Positions 6,281-19,500 of a stretch of 57,547 bases of DNA are shown piece after piece. This stretch comes from an uncultured Clostridia bacterium (lineage in GTDB: Bacteria > Bacillota > Clostridia > Lachnospirales > CAG-274): contig CANRIS010000016.1 of NCBI GenBank assembly GCA_947630725.1, positions 1 to 57,547 on the forward strand, read 5' to 3'. The notes beneath the pieces were generated by a model. The model made no database searches and was not told the origin of the DNA. It saw only the letters and a program-made list of their open reading frames with translations. A program made the translations under genes and the position numbers. Each line of letters starts with the position of its first letter. Positions within the stretch are counted from its first letter, which is position 1.

Positions 6281-8418
6281 ATAAGTTAAGGGTTCCGCTT
6301 GTTCTTCAGATGGAAAATGTGGAGTGCGGAGCGGCCTCTCTCGCTATGGTTCTGAGATACTTCGGAAAGAAAAGCATATCTCTCGAACAGCTCCGCACAG
6401 ACTGCGGCGTGTCCAGAGACGGCGTCACCGCAAAGGGAATAAAAAAGGCGGCGAAAAAAAACGGTCTTGTTTGCAGAGCTTTCAGGGCGAATCCCGAAAA
6501 TATAAAAAAAGTGGCGCTGCCTGCCGTTATACATTGGAATATGGGGCATTTTGTTGTGCTTTGCGGCTATGGAAAAAAATATTATTACATAAACGACCCT
6601 GCCCTCGGCAAATACAGAGTAAGCTATGAGGAGTTTGACCGCAGCTTTACGGGCATTGTGCTTACATTTGAAAAATCGGAGGAGTTTATTCCCGAGAGGG
6701 GCAGGAGCGGCAGCGGTTTTACATATGGCTGCATAAGACCCTTTATACCCCGTCTTGTGTTTGTGTCTTTCGCCCTTATGTGCGTTACCGTATTTGGTAT
6801 GATACTTCCGTTTTTTAATTCGGCATATATAGACAACATACTTCTGGAAAAAAACGCAGGCGGTTTTACTATGCTTGTTTTGTCGATGGCTGTCGTTATG
6901 CTGCTTTCGTTTTTGGCATCGGTGCTTTCGGAAAAGCTTGGCTATGAAACCCAGAGAGGCATAAATATAAGCTTAAGCACAGGCTTTATGGAAAAAATAC
7001 TTAAGCTGCCCATTACATTTTTTTCTCAGAGAACCCCGGGAGAGCTGGCAAACAGACAGCTTGGCAGCTTTGAAAGCGCCGAGCTTGTGACAAAGCATAT
7101 TGCGCCTTTGTTTTTTCACGCTGCGCTTATACTTCTGTACTGCATAGCCGCATTTGCATTCAATATCTATGCTGCTGTCATAGGTATTGGAGCCGTCATA
7201 CTGAACGCCGCGGCAGTCATCCTTGTTTCGGGTCATATGAGCGGCTTTTCGGCTCTCGCCAAAAAAAATGACGGTCTGTTTCAGGCGTCGGTTGCCTCCG
7301 CAGTCGATATGATAGAAACAATAAAATCCTGTTCCTGCGAAAACGCCATATTTTCAAGGATAGCAGGAACAGCCGCATCCTTTATACAATCGAATCAAAA
7401 AACAGACAAGCTGAATATTTATCTGTCGTCTGTATTTTATTTTATAAATCAGGCTGTTTCGGCGGCTATACTGAGCGTGGGAGCATATGAAATACTCATA
7501 GGAGACCTTTCGGTAGGCGGCGCAATAGGCGCTATCGGTATGCTTTCGGCATTTTTAAGCCCCGTAGGAGCTTTTGTAAACTCAGCCTCATCGGTATTTA
7601 TGCTGAAAAGCATTGCCGAAAGGACAGACGATACAATGAAATATAAAAACGAGGATATTTTTCTGTCGGAGGACGAGGAACAGACCGCAGGAATGAGCGG
7701 AGAAATAAAAGCCGAAAACGTCTGCTTCCGCTATCCCGGCTCGGCGGACTATGCCCTTAAAAATATGAGCTTTACACTTAAAAAGGGAGAAAGCCTTGCC
7801 CTTGCGGGAGAAAGCGGCAGCGGAAAGTCAACGGCGGCAAAGCTTATTTCGGGGCTGTATTGCGAAACCGAGGGCAGCATATATTATAACGGCGCAAAAA
7901 AGAAGGAGCTTAAGAAGGAATACTTCCACTCCAAGGTGGCCGTTGTGGGTCAGAGCGCCAAGCTCTATGAGGGAACCGTCTTTGACAATATAACAATGTG
8001 GGACGGCTCCATAACCTATGACGATGTGGTGGCAGCCTGCAGAACGGCGTGCATACATAACGACATTGCGGATCGTAAAGACGCTTATTATGAAAAAATA
8101 ACCGAGGATGGCAGAAACTTTTCGGGAGGACAAAAACAGCGCATCGAAATAGCAAGAGCCATCGTGAGAAAACCCGAAGTGCTTATTCTTGACGAGGCCA
8201 CAAGCGCCCTTGATGCCAAAACGGAAAAATCGGTTATGAAAAATATACTTTCTCTCGGCATAACCCTTATAATAATTGCTCACAGACTCAGCACAATAAG
8301 GGATTGTGACGAAATACTGGTGTTTAAGGACGGCGAAATCGCCGAAAGAGGAAACCACGCCTCACTTATGCAGAGAGGACAGATTTATTATGAGCTTGTA
8401 TCGGATATGGGGGAGTGA
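6277..8418 (+). CDS. C39-peptidase ABC exporter (leader-cleaving, NHLM ABC1-like)
   Basis: A 713-residue bacteriocin-type exporter that should cut a double-glycine leader and pump out the mature peptide. The N-terminal C39 peptidase (1-130) has the oxyanion Gln11, catalytic Cys17 in VECGAASLAM, His91 in GHFVVL and Asp107 in YINDP, so the triad is intact. A membrane domain follows (about 150-430). The ATPase has Walker A GESGSGKST (about 511), signature FSGGQKQR (about 616), Walker B LILDEATSALDA (about 635) and the H-loop AHRLS. I chose ATG 6277, which follows GGGAGGTGG and overlaps the adaptor stop, over the upstream ATG 6253. Its likely substrate is the GG-leader peptide encoded at 19882-20028. 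Confidence 0.95.
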   Translation: MNKLRVPLVLQMENVECGAASLAMVLRYFGKKSISLEQLRTDCGVSRDGVTAKGIKKAAKKNGLVCRAFRANPENIKKVALPAVIHWNMGHFVVLCGYGKKYYYINDPALGKYRVSYEEFDRSFTGIVLTFEKSEEFIPERGRSGSGFTYGCIRPFIPRLVFVSFALMCVTVFGMILPFFNSAYIDNILLEKNAGGFTMLVLSMAVVMLLSFLASVLSEKLGYETQRGINISLSTGFMEKILKLPITFFSQRTPGELANRQLGSFESAELVTKHIAPLFFHAALILLYCIAAFAFNIYAAVIGIGAVILNAAAVILVSGHMSGFSALAKKNDGLFQASVASAVDMIETIKSCSCENAIFSRIAGTAASFIQSNQKTDKLNIYLSSVFYFINQAVSAAILSVGAYEILIGDLSVGGAIGAIGMLSAFLSPVGAFVNSASSVFMLKSIAERTDDTMKYKNEDIFLSEDEEQTAGMSGEIKAENVCFRYPGSADYALKNMSFTLKKGESLALAGESGSGKSTAAKLISGLYCETEGSIYYNGAKKKELKKEYFHSKVAVVGQSAKLYEGTVFDNITMWDGSITYDDVVAACRTACIHNDIADRKDAYYEKITEDGRNFSGGQKQRIEIARAIVRKPEVLILDEATSALDAKTEKSVMKNILSLGITLIIIAHRLSTIRDCDEILVFKDGEIAERGNHASLMQRGQIYYELVSDMGE

Positions 8419-10535
8419 TTATATTGTTCAAAAAAGAGCTTGAAGAGCTTATGCAAAAACACAAAAAAAATATTCAGTCAGCCTATGCCGATATTATGAA
8501 CTTCGATGGCGACAGCTATAAGCATGAGCTTGAAATCATACTTAAATATTTCGGAAAGGAATACTCTCCCGAAAGCTCAGACCTGGAGGAGCAGCTCAGG
8601 GAGATAAAGAACAAATTCAATATAAGCTGCCGCACAATAACCCTTAATGACAATTGGTATGAAAACAGTATGCTGCCGCTGATGGCTGAAAAAGGAGGAG
8701 AGCTTAAGGCCATACTTCCGGATATGTACGGAGGGTGCCGCTTTTATGACGGACGCCGCCGCATAAGGATAAAAGAAAGAAACGCAGCGGACTTCGGAAA
8801 AACCGCCCTCTGCTTTTACAGAGGCTTTGACGATGAAAAAATAAGCAGGCTGTCCCTTATAAAATATATGCTTAAATGCATAACTGCATCGGAATATATC
8901 ACACTGTTTGTTTCTATGATAATAGTCACACTGTTTTCAACGGTAATGCCGAGGGCGCAGTATTATATATTCAATCACGTTGTCCCCGCAGGCACAAAGG
9001 GCGACATTCTGCCCGTGAGCTGTCTTTTGTCAGGCATAATCCTCATATCCCTTGTTGTGTATATATTCAAGGGCTTCGCTGCGGCAAATATCCCCCTGTG
9101 CATAAACGCAAACCTTCAGGGAGCCGTAATATCGAGACTTCTTAACCTTAAGGCGGGATTTTTCAACGGACAGCGTTCGGGCGACCTGAGCGCTGCCATT
9201 ACAAAAATATCCGACATAGGGGCGTTGTTTTCGGCAGAGAGTATGTCGGCGTTTTTGTCCTTTGTACTTTCGGGCATATATGCCACCCGTATATACATAT
9301 CTGCAAAAGAATTTACGCCGTTTTTGTATGTTGCCTTTGCCGCCGCCCTTATACTCACGACCCTCAACGCTTTTTTCATAAGCAGATACAGAAGTCGTTT
9401 TTCAAAAAGCCTTGGGGATATGACCGGCTTTGTATATGAGCTTTTTTCGGGAATGGAAAATGTAAAGCAGAGCAATGCCGACTCCGCAATGTTCAGCCGT
9501 TGGGGCGGTTTTTATTCAAAAAGTCTCAGGGCGCAGAAAAGACCCTTTATTACAAAATATTATACGGCCATATATACATTTATGGTTTCGGCGATAACGC
9601 TGGCGGTTTTTAAGGTGGGCATAAGCTCGGGAGCCTCCGCTGCGGAATTCATAATATTTATGTCGCTGTACGGCCTGTTTATAGGCTCTGTAAGCGGTAT
9701 AGGCGCAGCCTTCGACGCCGCCGCAAAATTCAACTCGGCTTATACAAGGCTTGAGGATTTTTTCAGAGCCGAAACCGAAGAGACCGAAAACAAGCGCAGT
9801 CTGAGGGGCTTTGAGGGAAATATCGAATTTCTTGACGTTTCGTTCAAATACCCCGGCAGCAATGTCTATGCCCTCGAAAATATAAGCTTCAGCATAAAAA
9901 AGGGTCAGAAAATAGGCATCACGGGCAAGAGCGGCTGCGGAAAGTCTACCCTTATAAAGCTGCTTTTAGGCTTTGAACAGCCCCAGAACGGCAGAATATT
10001 TATTGACAACACCGACCTCAACGAAATAAGCCTTTCAAGCTACAGGAGAAAGCTGGGAATCGTGCTTCAGAGCTCAAAGCTTATACCTGCGGATATTTTT
10101 TCAAATATAACCCTCACCGCTCCGCAAGCCACCGCCGAAGATGTAAACAGGGCTGTGGATGCCGTAGGTCTCAGAGAGGACATCGAAAAAATGCCTATGG
10201 GACTTCATACATTCGTATCTGACGACAACCTGACTATATCGGGAGGACAAAAGCAGAGAATACTCCTTGCGCGAGCCCTCATAGGCAGCCCCTCCCTGCT
10301 GGTGCTTGACGAGGCCACAAACGCCCTCGACAACGTGACGCAGGCGGCTGTGACACGATATATAGAAAATTTGAATACAACGGCTCTCATTGTGGCTCAC
10401 AGACTGTCCACAATAAGGTCGTGTGACTATATATTGGTACTCAACAAAGGCGAAATAGCCGAACAAGGCAGCTTTGACGAGCTGATTCGGCGAAAGGGGG
10501 AATTTTATGAGCTTGTGAAAAACCAAATGCAATAA
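8415..10535 (+). CDS. Second ABC exporter without peptidase (NHLM ABC2-like)
   Basis: A 706-residue half-transporter. In place of a peptidase it has an unusual N-terminal domain of about 155 residues with NDNWYENSMLPLM and ALCFYRGF, matching the W-W-x-x-D-x-GPLLA and FYRPLP-like landmarks I recall from the second ABC protein of NHLM bacteriocin systems. A membrane domain (about 160-440) and an ATPase follow: GKSGCGKST, ISGGQKQR, LVLDEATNALDN, AHRLSTI. All nucleotide-binding motifs are intact. It starts with GTG overlapping the TGA of the previous gene. A TTG at 8424, eight bases after GGGGGAG, is an equally good start. It probably pairs with the C39 exporter as a heterodimer or as a consecutive pump. 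Confidence 0.88.
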   Translation: MIILFKKELEELMQKHKKNIQSAYADIMNFDGDSYKHELEIILKYFGKEYSPESSDLEEQLREIKNKFNISCRTITLNDNWYENSMLPLMAEKGGELKAILPDMYGGCRFYDGRRRIRIKERNAADFGKTALCFYRGFDDEKISRLSLIKYMLKCITASEYITLFVSMIIVTLFSTVMPRAQYYIFNHVVPAGTKGDILPVSCLLSGIILISLVVYIFKGFAAANIPLCINANLQGAVISRLLNLKAGFFNGQRSGDLSAAITKISDIGALFSAESMSAFLSFVLSGIYATRIYISAKEFTPFLYVAFAAALILTTLNAFFISRYRSRFSKSLGDMTGFVYELFSGMENVKQSNADSAMFSRWGGFYSKSLRAQKRPFITKYYTAIYTFMVSAITLAVFKVGISSGASAAEFIIFMSLYGLFIGSVSGIGAAFDAAAKFNSAYTRLEDFFRAETEETENKRSLRGFEGNIEFLDVSFKYPGSNVYALENISFSIKKGQKIGITGKSGCGKSTLIKLLLGFEQPQNGRIFIDNTDLNEISLSSYRRKLGIVLQSSKLIPADIFSNITLTAPQATAEDVNRAVDAVGLREDIEKMPMGLHTFVSDDNLTISGGQKQRILLARALIGSPSLLVLDEATNALDNVTQAAVTRYIENLNTTALIVAHRLSTIRSCDYILVLNKGEIAEQGSFDELIRRKGEFYELVKNQMQ

Positions 10536-10558
10536 CTGCAAGAAAGGAGGAAAAAATT

Positions 10559-13500
10559 ATGCACAAAAAATTCAGACGGATTATTGCATTTTTAATGGCA
10601 TTTGTTTTACTTATGCCGAACACAGCGTTTGCTGCGGAAGAAAACTATGTTTATGTGCCCGAAATCGAACTTGAAGGGCTTGACAGAGAACAAAATCTTT
10701 TCTGGCTTGCCTCCTCCGAGATCGAAATGGAAGAAAATTCGGGCGGCCATTATCTTGTGAAGATCGGCAGAGGCGGCGACCTGTCAAAAGCGTCGGTCAC
10801 CGTCAAAATAGGCGATGTTACCGCAGAATATGGCAAGGATTACAGAGTATATCTCTATGACGGAGGTCTTTTCGGAGAGGCCGAAAAGGACAATGACTCT
10901 CTTTCGGTTATGGATATGATCGAGGGCGAGGACTATACCGAATTTGAAATAAGCGACACAGAGGAGCTTATTAAAGAAATCGAGGACGGCGCAATCTCCG
11001 ATTCAGCCATTGCAGCCAACATAGGCAGGGGCTTAAATGAGGCCATAGCCGAAAACAAGGCTGCCAAGGGCGAGGACAACAGCGCCTATGTAGAGGCCGC
11101 CGACAGCGTGGTTATACTCGATCAGCCCGATGAGGACAGCACCGAAACATCGGACAGCACCGATGAGGGCAGCGCCGAAACGTCCGAAACATCGGACGAC
11201 ACCGAAGAGGGCAAAATCGAAGCCACTGTACTTGACGACAACGGCGGCGAAAGCGAAACCGAAATCTCCACCGAGCCCACATCGGAGGGCGAAACGACCG
11301 AGGACGGAGGTGACAAACCCGACCTTGACACTCTCGCAGGCGCAAAGGAGGCTTTTACGGGCATAAAGTCCGACAGAATAAAGCCGAAAGCCTCTATGGA
11401 TATAATAGATCAGTTCGAGCAGCTTCAGGCCTATCAGGATCTGGCTGATACGATCTCCGATTCTATGATAAACGCCCTTCTCACCGTAGACTTTGACGAG
11501 GGAGAAAGCGAAAAGTATATCGAAATCGTGCCTATAAACAACGATGAAAGCGACAGCACAAGAATATTCAACTTAACCATAGGCGATCCCGAGGGACAGT
11601 ATACGGTCAGCGCATATTCAACGGCTGTGGCTAAGATATTGGATGACGAGGAGCCTGTAAGGGCAAAGGTCAGCATAGGCGATGCAAACATAATAACCAA
11701 GGACGGCAAGGAGTATGCCGAAGTCACCCTCACAAGAGAGGGCGGAATGAACGATCTCGTGTCGGTCACTCTTAAAAGCAGAAGCCAGACGGCTATGTCG
11801 GGCAGAGATTTTTCGCCTGTTTTTGCCGAGGTTGTCTTCCCCTTCGGCGTGACCGAAAGAAAGGTACAGGTTCCCGTCAATACACAATATATCACAGGCG
11901 AGGCGGTTTTCGATCTGTATATCGACACGCCCGTAAGCTGTGAAATAGGCGAAAGGGACACCACACAGGCTATACTTCTGCCTTCAGAAAAAAACGGCGA
12001 CACCCCTTCGGCGAATAGCTCCTCGGACACCGAGGACGACAACAACGCTCAGCTTATGGGTGACAGCGAATATCAGGCGAACGCAAGAGTATATTTCCCC
12101 AGAGTAGTCCTCAGGACCGCCGACTGCATAGATGACAGAGACGACGGCTTCGTGGGCGATGTAGGTTACAACGGCGATTATGAGGTTTATATGAATCCCG
12201 ATGACGATGATCACCGTGTATACCGTGTTTATGGCATAAACAATGAACCAATACAGGACAGGTTTGACGTTAACGGATTCACCTGCAGCTATAATGTGGA
12301 CTATGCCAGCAGTGTATTTTCAGACGGCTATGGTATGGTAGCTTATCGGGCGTTCGACTCAGGCTTTAACATTAACTCTATCTACGGCGTAAGTGGTCTC
12401 AGCAATGGCTGGCACGAAAAAACATATTATTTTAGCAGCAGGCAATCGGCAGTCAGCGCCGTGGGATTTGGCGCTTGGAATACTGACGCATCCGGCGCAA
12501 ACATAAAATTCAGAGGCACCGACCTCTATCCTTTAAAGCGTCAGTTCAAGATAGAGCTGCAGCCCGCTGTTACAATGCCCCTCAGAAATGCGGACGGCTC
12601 TGTCACAAATTTTCAGCCGACCGCATCCGTAGGCAACAAAATGACCACTCTTCAGGGCGTGGACGCTGTGGACACAAACAGCCTTGCTTACAGAACATCG
12701 GGAGAGATCCTTACAATAAACGTAAGCGGCAACGACTATTTTAATTTTGTCGGCCTTGAGGCAGTGGACTCCAAGGGAAACACAATGAAGATCCCCAGCA
12801 CCGTAACAAACAGCTCAGCCACCTTCACGCTGACAAACGACCTGTTAAAATCTCTTATATACAGAGACGGACAGTATAAATACGATTTTGTCACTCTTAC
12901 CGACAGGAGCGGCGGCGGATGCTATGGCAACATAAAGATAAGACCCGTATTTGAATACAGGGACAGACATATTTATGTTGAAAAGAACACACAGTTTGAA
13001 AACACTGTGGGCATAAACATATATAACCAGTTCGGTTCTCTTAGCGTAAACGGAAAAGAGCATATATTGGGCGACAATCAACAATATGTCGAAATATTCC
13101 CCGATGACGACATAGGCAAAGTATGGCACTATGGCGATGAGTTCAGAGTAACGACAAACGCAAGTCACCCCGATATAGCATCCGCCGCAGGCGTAGGCTA
13201 CAGAACGGGTACGACCCTTGAGAATATGAATACGGAGCGTTTTGACGTGCGTGTCAGCGGCGGCTCTTATGACTTTAAGAGAAGCGTAAGCGACGATATT
13301 TTTAAAAATGAGACAGTTGCGTTCTATCCACTGTATACCCAGAAAAAGAACGGTCTCACCCTGCTGCTGAGAAAGTCCGATGTAGACAACCATCTGTTGG
13401 ATACAAGCTACGGCATACTGTCAAACTTTGACACCAAAAAAGCCATTATAGACACCCGCCAAGAAAACGGCAAAGATGTGGAATACTATCAATATCTTAT

Positions 13501-16500
13501 GTTTGACGGCGATCTTCAGACAGACAGATATTATGACCTGATGGCGAGAGCCGTTGACGGCTATGCCATAAAATGGGTGGACGAGGGCGGCTCCGATGCC
13601 GTATACAGCGGAAACACACTGTACTATATGGCTAAGGGTCTCGACAAATCCGAAAACGTGGTGCGCATAAGCGCCGAAAAAGACGGCGTTGTATATGTGA
13701 AGTTCAAGGGCAGCCTGAAATATAATATATATAACACAAGCTCAAAATTATATGAAGAAAAAACTGCGCCTCTGCCGAACGCAATATCAAATGTAGGCCC
13801 TCTTGCCACATTTGCCGATGACGAAGGAAACTGGGAGACATCCCTCCCCGCAGTCTTCCTTGACGGCACAGACACAATGCAGAGAATAACAGCCGACAAC
13901 AAATATACCTATAATCTTTACAGTATAAATGTATCGAACAAAAAAGTTGCCACTGTGTCAAATGAAAGCTTCAACGCAGATTCGGTGAAATATAATACCT
14001 CCCAAAAAAATTTCACCACAGGCACACAAACCCTTACAACAGACGTATATACGATGAATATGGGTACTTATACTCTTAAATCCCCGAAGTCGGGCACATA
14101 TATTTCAAATGTGAAGATATATTCGGGCAATGATACCGTTTACGAAGAAAATGTAATGATAGACGGAGAGGTTCATACCTTTGTTGCGGACGTATGCGTT
14201 GCCGAGGGCGACAAGGTAAAGTCCATAACATTTTTAATATGCGATCCCGACACAAACAAGACAAAATATGAGATCACGGCTAAAGAGGGCGACAACCCCA
14301 ATCAGTGGGTAGGCACCGAAAAGTTGGATACTATTATGCTGGGTACATATTCTCCGGGAGATACCATATTCGCCGTTATGTCAACAAGCGACAGCGCAGG
14401 CACCGAAACAACTCATCTGCCTGTATATACGGGCTGTGATCTGACGATGGGCGATGAGGCATATGACTTTTATCAGCCTCAGAACTTCAATCTGCCCACA
14501 ACCGCCGACTTTATTTCGCTGCCCGTGCTTGACAAGCTGGCTTCGGGATTCGACTTCCCCTTTGTATCGGTATCTTTGGAGCAGCGTGACACAGGCGAAT
14601 ACAGAATGAAGATAGGTGTTAATGTCACTGACATAATAGATGCGGCTGCGGATACGACCCTTAATAAAAAGCAAAATGACGCGGGTCTGCTTATAACCGA
14701 TGGTATTGACTGGGATCACCCCGTAAAAGACCTTTCGGCAAGGGCTGAAACGGCATATAACGCCATATTCAAAAAGAGCCTTAAGTCAACGCCTTTGCTT
14801 GACGGAACAAACTATAAGCTTGGCCCCACCCAGTTCAGATTCTCTGTTATGGTAGGCGGATATATAGACTTCGGAGAAATTAAGACCACCTATGACGGAA
14901 AAGAGGTTTCTGACTTTGTTCTTACGGGCGGCGGCGGATATATAGGCGTATCCATAACCTTCAAAAAGAATTTCTACTTCCTTATCTGCGGCACCGTACC
15001 TGCCTATATAGGCGGCAGCGCATCGGGAACCCTTATAGGCAACATGGGCGCAACCAAAAAGAACAATGCCGTCATATCGGTGTCCTCAATGAAAGACCGG
15101 TCTCTGAATCTTCAGGACGGCGAGCAGTTTAACGGAGACCTTAACGCATCGGCGTCCGTGGCTCTTTATGCAGGCGTCGGTCTCGACGGCGTTCTTGGCG
15201 CAAAGGTCGAGGGAAAAGCGGATCTGAGCTTTTTGTGGGAGCCTTTGGCAAAACAGACCTACGCCATGAATGACGAGCCCGATGAAATAGTGGACGGCGA
15301 TTATTCAAACGCCAAAATACACAATGTAGGCTTTACGGTGGCGTTTTCACTGGGCGGCGAGGTAGACCTGCTGTTGTTCTCGATACCCGTTATGTATGAA
15401 TTTAACCCCATAAACACGGGCTTTAATGAGGACATACGAAACGCCCACGTCAGAAGAGGCACAGCCCCCGAGGTCAGCGTTGACGGTTCCACCAAGCCCA
15501 CCGATGCATATGCTCATCTTGAAGATGGCTGGTATTATATAAGAAACGCAGGCAACAACAAGTATATGAACATAACCAAAGACGGCAAGATAGAGTTCAT
15601 ATTAAAGCCCAAAGAGTTCAGCGAAAGTATGGCTCTGTATGTTACTAATAAAGGTTCCACTTGGTACATAAGAACCGATCAGGTCGGAAAGTCAAAATAT
15701 CTTACATTTGACAACTCACAGTCGGGGCTTGCAAGAGCCAAGCTTGTCAGCAGCGATACCGAGCCTATCGAAGGCCGACTTTCTCTGCAGGAGCCGAACC
15801 TGAACGACTTTAACATTATCAGCACCCAGCTTCCCAACAATAAAAATTATCTTATGCTGAACGAAGCGGACGAGGCTGTGTTTGACGCTTCCGGCGCTGT
15901 CACAAGACAGCTTTGGAGATTCGAGCCTGTCAACGACACCGTTGAAGCGCTGCCGACAGGCTGGTATGATATTCGCAGCGCCAAAGAAAACATCATAATC
16001 AGCGCAGATTTTGACAATGGGATAATAACGCCAAGCGCAAAGCCCTCCAACATAAATGACAGTGCCGAAGTCAACAAAAAGTGGTATATTCGCAGAATAA
16101 AAGACAATATGTATGAATTCACTTGCGGATATTATGAAAAAATTGACGAACGTGTCCATGAAACCCTTTTCCTTACTATGACAGAGACAACTTACAGCTA
16201 TGAAAACAGAAACTATTTGACTTATTCAAGGTGGAGCAGCAATAATTTAACAATCAGTCCCAGAGTGAGCCTATTTTATATTGAGGGACTTCCCGGCGGC
16301 AAATATCGTATTTTACCTGATGAATCCGCAAACCCGGGAACGCCCGCTGACAGAAAGGTATATCTGACATCGGATAAGGAAACCTTAAAATTTGATGCGG
16401 CGGCTGCCGATATGGACACACAGTCATGGACATTTGAGCCTGTGGATGCGCCCAGAAGTTCGTATACGGAGCGTGTCGAAACACGAAACGACGGCAGACG

Positions 16501-19500
16501 CACCGTTTCGACAGTCAATACGGGCACCAATGCGACAGACAGCCTTAATGCGGTATTGTCATCCGCCATATCATACAATGATACGGGTGTTTCCGAAGCT
16601 GACAACAACAACGATATAGCTGTGAAGTCGTATAAAGACAAGAACGACTACGGTGACGAAAACGTACGTCTGAGAGAGCGTGACGATGACTCGCAGTGGG
16701 TGGCAGACAAGGGAATATCCCTTCTTTCGGGCTTCAAGGCCAAGGACGAAACCACTCTCATAAAAGACTGCTATGAAAAACCCGATACTCAGATAGCCGA
16801 TCTGGGCGGCGGCGACTATATGATAGTATTTGTCGATACGGATTCATCTAAAGGTCTCCTCGAAAGAACAGCCCTTAAGTACGCAGTATACAGAGACGGA
16901 AGATGGTCGGAGCCTGTTGTCATACAGGATGACATAACGGCAGATTTCCAGCCCAGCATAACCGATGCAGGCGAAAACATCGCCGTAGCGTGGGCTTCAA
17001 GCGACCCCGAGGCCGAAAAGACGGGCGATGCCACACAGTATCTCACGACAATGGAGGTCTATACCACCCTTATAAACAAGACTACGGGCGAAATAGGCGA
17101 AATAACAAGGCTCACAAACGATGCTTATTATGACTATGCTCCGAAGATCGTATATGACAGCACAACGGGAGATATGGCGGTATATTATATAAAGACCACC
17201 GTGGGAGACAGCTTCCTCGATACTGCCAACTCATTTACAAACGACTGTCTCATTACCTATATGCTCTATGACAACAACAAGGGCAAATGGCTCACGGATT
17301 ATTATTATCCCGAAGAGGTAGCCGACCCCGACTCTGTCGATGAGCTTATCAAAAACTGGGGAGGTCAGAGGTTCCTGCCTGCTCCCATAACAGATCTTGA
17401 AATGGACGATCCTCTCATCGTGGACTTTACGGCTATCGGCTATAACGGCCTTGCGGTATACGGCTATACCATAGACAAGGACAACGACAGCTCTACGAAT
17501 GAGGACAGAGATCTGTTTGTACAGGTATATGACTTTACGACCCACAAGAATCATCCTCCCATAAGGATAACAAACGATGGCTCAGGCACAGACGGTTCAA
17601 ATATGACCGAGCACGCCGACACATTGCCTCAGTTTGTAAGAGCAGGCGGAAGTGACGGCCATACATACCTTTATTGGTTCAGAGATGACACAAGACTTGC
17701 CAACATCGACATAAGCGAGCTTGCGCATGACGGACTTAACGACGACGGAACAATAAAGAGCGACTACGAGCTTGATTTTACGACTGTTGAAATCAACCTG
17801 CCTCCTTCAATGAAGCTTGGCAGCAACGAGGCTTATGCTACGATGTCCTATTATAGGGTATGTGTTGACAAAGACGACAACATATATGTTGTATGGGTAG
17901 ATCTGGACAGAGAAACCAAAAAGCAGGAGGTATTTGCATCGGCTCGTATTGAAGATACCGAAACGGGCGAAAGCACTTATTCGGATGCTTATCAGCTTAC
18001 GCACTCCGAAAAGAACAACGAAGAGCCCGCCTTCCTTGTGGACGATGAGGGCAATATGATAGTTGTTGCAACAAGGTATAATTCGGAGCTTACCGATGAC
18101 CCGACAGAACCTCTTAAGATAACCGATCTCGAGCTTGTGTCAACCGTATTTGAGCCTTATGGAGAGCTTTATGCCGAGGATATTGAAATAAGCGACCTTA
18201 CGCCCGAACCCGGCGAAACCGTTGAGGTAAAGGCAAAACTCTATAACAGAGGACTCACCGCAGCGAAGGGCTATACCCTTGATATGGTTGAAATGAAAGG
18301 AGATCAGCAGATAAGGACTATCGACACAATAAAGAGCGAGGAACATATAAATCCCGGCAAATATGCCGATATCAGCTATAACTGGACTGCTCCCTCGGAT
18401 GTGGACGGCGTAAGCCTTGGCATAAGAGCCACCGAAGCGGGAATGCCCAACTTCTCACTTGCACAGAGCGAAGAGCTTAAGCTGTCGCCCGATATATTGC
18501 TTGACAGTCTGAGCATAACACAGGAGAAGGACGTTTTCAGTCTCAGCGCTATGGCAACGAACAACGGCAACGCCTCCACAAGCGACAGCGACAACATAAA
18601 TGTGGTTTATTATCCCGAAAAGGCTCCTGCGTCCATGCTTGGCATAAAGGACGAGACCTTTGCAAAAATCCCTGTGGGAGGTATTGCTCCGGGAGAAACA
18701 AAGCCTATAAATATTACGATAGACAATATAAACGGCAGGACGTTCAATGCATACGGATATTTGCCTGTTCTTACGGCAGTAACAAATGCCGATGGCGATA
18801 TAATATCAAATGATGTCAGATCCTATATGCTTATGGATAAGCCGATCGAACTGAGCATAAACAACGCCGACCACATAGTGATTAAGGAAGGCGAGGCCGT
18901 AGATCTTGCGCTGACGTATGAGCCTGCCGAAAGGTTCGGAGACGTTGAGCCTGCATACTATACCAACGATATAGGAACAGCGTCCGTTATAGACGGTCAG
19001 CTTGTAGGCATATCGGCAGGAAAAACCACGCTTACAGCAAGCGCTCAGCCCTATGGCAGCAGCACGCAGATAGAAGTAGAGGTCATTCCGGGAGAAAAAG
19101 CTCCCGAGGGAGATATAACCGAAGGAACGACCGAGACTGCCACAGCTCCCCACAGTACAGGTGGAAGCTCGGGCGGCTCCGGCGGCGGCTCAGGCGGAAG
19201 GTCTGTCTCTGCCGCGGCAAAGACCACCGAAGCCGAAACAGAAGCGACAACCCGGTCGGAGCCAAAGAACAACGAACAGCCCGCAGGCGCCGAAGGAACA
19301 GAGGGTATGACGGACAAATTCATCGATATTTCTCAGCATTGGGGAAGAGATATAATAAACTCCGTTGCCGAAAGAAATATTGTCAGCGGCTATGAGGACA
19401 AAACCTTCAGACCCGACAGAAGTATCACAAGAGCCGAATTTCTGACTATACTCTACAACAGCGGACTTGCCGACACGACAAATGCTGCCGATGACATATC

